The position numbers were made by a program, and so were the translations under genes. A stretch of DNA of 64,000 nt from Mycolicibacterium sphagni (GTDB lineage Bacteria; Actinomycetota; Actinomycetes; Mycobacteriales; Mycobacteriaceae): the NCBI RefSeq assembly GCF_002250655.1, contig NZ_NOZR01000011.1:103587-167586 (forward strand). Direction: 5' to 3'. This document shows positions 63,923 through 64,000 of this stretch, in pieces (the first letter of the stretch is position 1; each line of letters opens with the position of its first letter). The notes beneath the pieces were generated by a model that was given only the letters and a program-made list of their open reading frames with translations, did not search any database and was not told the origin of the DNA.

Positions 63923-64000
63923 CGGGTCTGCTGCACGATCAGGTGACAGTTACGGTCACGCGGCCTGACTGGCCGGTGTGGTCATGATTGCTTCGTATTC
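63923..64000 (-). mobile_element. Putative IS3-family element end
   Basis: Sequence unrelated to the large-protein family starts at about 63923. It contains the apparent tail of a transposase frame and a GTAACTGTCACCTGATCGTG stretch of the kind found near the ends of actinobacterial IS3-group elements. The rest lies beyond the window. This is pattern memory, not a match I can verify. Confidence 0.45.
63956..64000 (-). CDS. Putative transposase C-terminus (partial)
   Basis: The minus-strand frame entering from the right edge reads EYEAIMTTPASQAA and a stop at 63956. Short tails of this form end IS3-family transposases, where a preceding TPAEYEA-type segment is usual. Only 14 codons are visible, so the call is tentative. 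Confidence 0.4.
   Translation of the reverse strand, partial: EYEAIMTTPASQAA

Overview
The window reads as a chromosomal segment of a GC-rich mycobacterium, most likely a rapid grower (Mycolicibacterium type). The evidence is a PGRS-like glycine-rich protein, a double-CIRCE groEL2, a DUF2563-like protein and a gene order that I recall from M. tuberculosis H37Rv Rv0418 to Rv0441c. Orthologue-like genes occur in that order: lpqL (1), thiD/thiC with an alpha/beta hydrolase (9.4-12.4 kb), xthA, a GNAT enzyme, def, a DUF3263 protein, a virR-like gene, sodC, a YbdK-type ligase and a LON-domain protein (17.3-23.5 kb), the Cdc48-like ATPase, pssA, psd, moeA2 and an SDR (34.7-40.6 kb), and groEL2 with a PPOX-like gene (47.3-49.4 kb). 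No tRNA, rRNA or CRISPR array was seen. No gene-free stretch exceeds 300 bases.

This backbone is interrupted by accessory blocks. 0.8-9.2 kb holds NCS2 and APC permeases, an AraC regulator with a sterol-desaturase-like enzyme, a Baeyer-Villiger-type monooxygenase behind a perfect palindrome, and a secreted PGRS-repeat protein. 12.6-17.3 kb holds an AbiEi/DUF559-like protein, a 14-TM drug transporter, two small unknowns and an MDR oxidoreductase. 23.5-34.7 kb holds a complete Mrp Na+/H+ antiporter operon (A/B fusion, C, D, E, F, G) whose last stop overlaps a SAM methyltransferase, a truncated TetR gene, an unrecognised two-repeat protein, a DUF1707 protein, a large methyltransferase and an SRPBCC protein. 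40.6-47.1 kb holds a HAD hydrolase, SRPBCC protein, M20 amidohydrolase, SF2 helicase, cupin and a TetR/SDR divergent pair with two operator-like sites. 49.5-57.9 kb holds ordinary metabolic genes, PPK2 and an NAD(P)-binding oxidoreductase.

The right end (57.4-64.0 kb) is the most unusual part. Two long paralogous proteins (503 and 494 aa) share a conserved N-terminal half with an ASWNRENG...HPINDS signature and end in glycine-zipper-like hydrophobic domains. Each is overlapped by genes for small polytopic membrane proteins that share an FIK-x-x-GR-type motif. The first is preceded by a DUF2563-like small helical protein with a 4-bp ATGA overlap. I read this as a polymorphic-toxin-like effector/immunity array, possibly membrane-acting. 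The array is rearranged: a 560-bp repeat with one mismatch (57446-58005 and 60841-61400) copies the 3' end of an oxidoreductase plus the last codons of a membrane-protein gene. The second copy abuts a decapitated prolyl oligopeptidase gene, one membrane-protein gene is decayed, and the second effector has lost its normal start where what looks like the end of an IS3-type element begins.

Regulatory signals readable directly from sequence are a TPP riboswitch before thiC, two CIRCE elements before groEL2, two TetR-type operator repeats, a palindrome before the monooxygenase gene, and a strong bidirectional terminator after groEL2.
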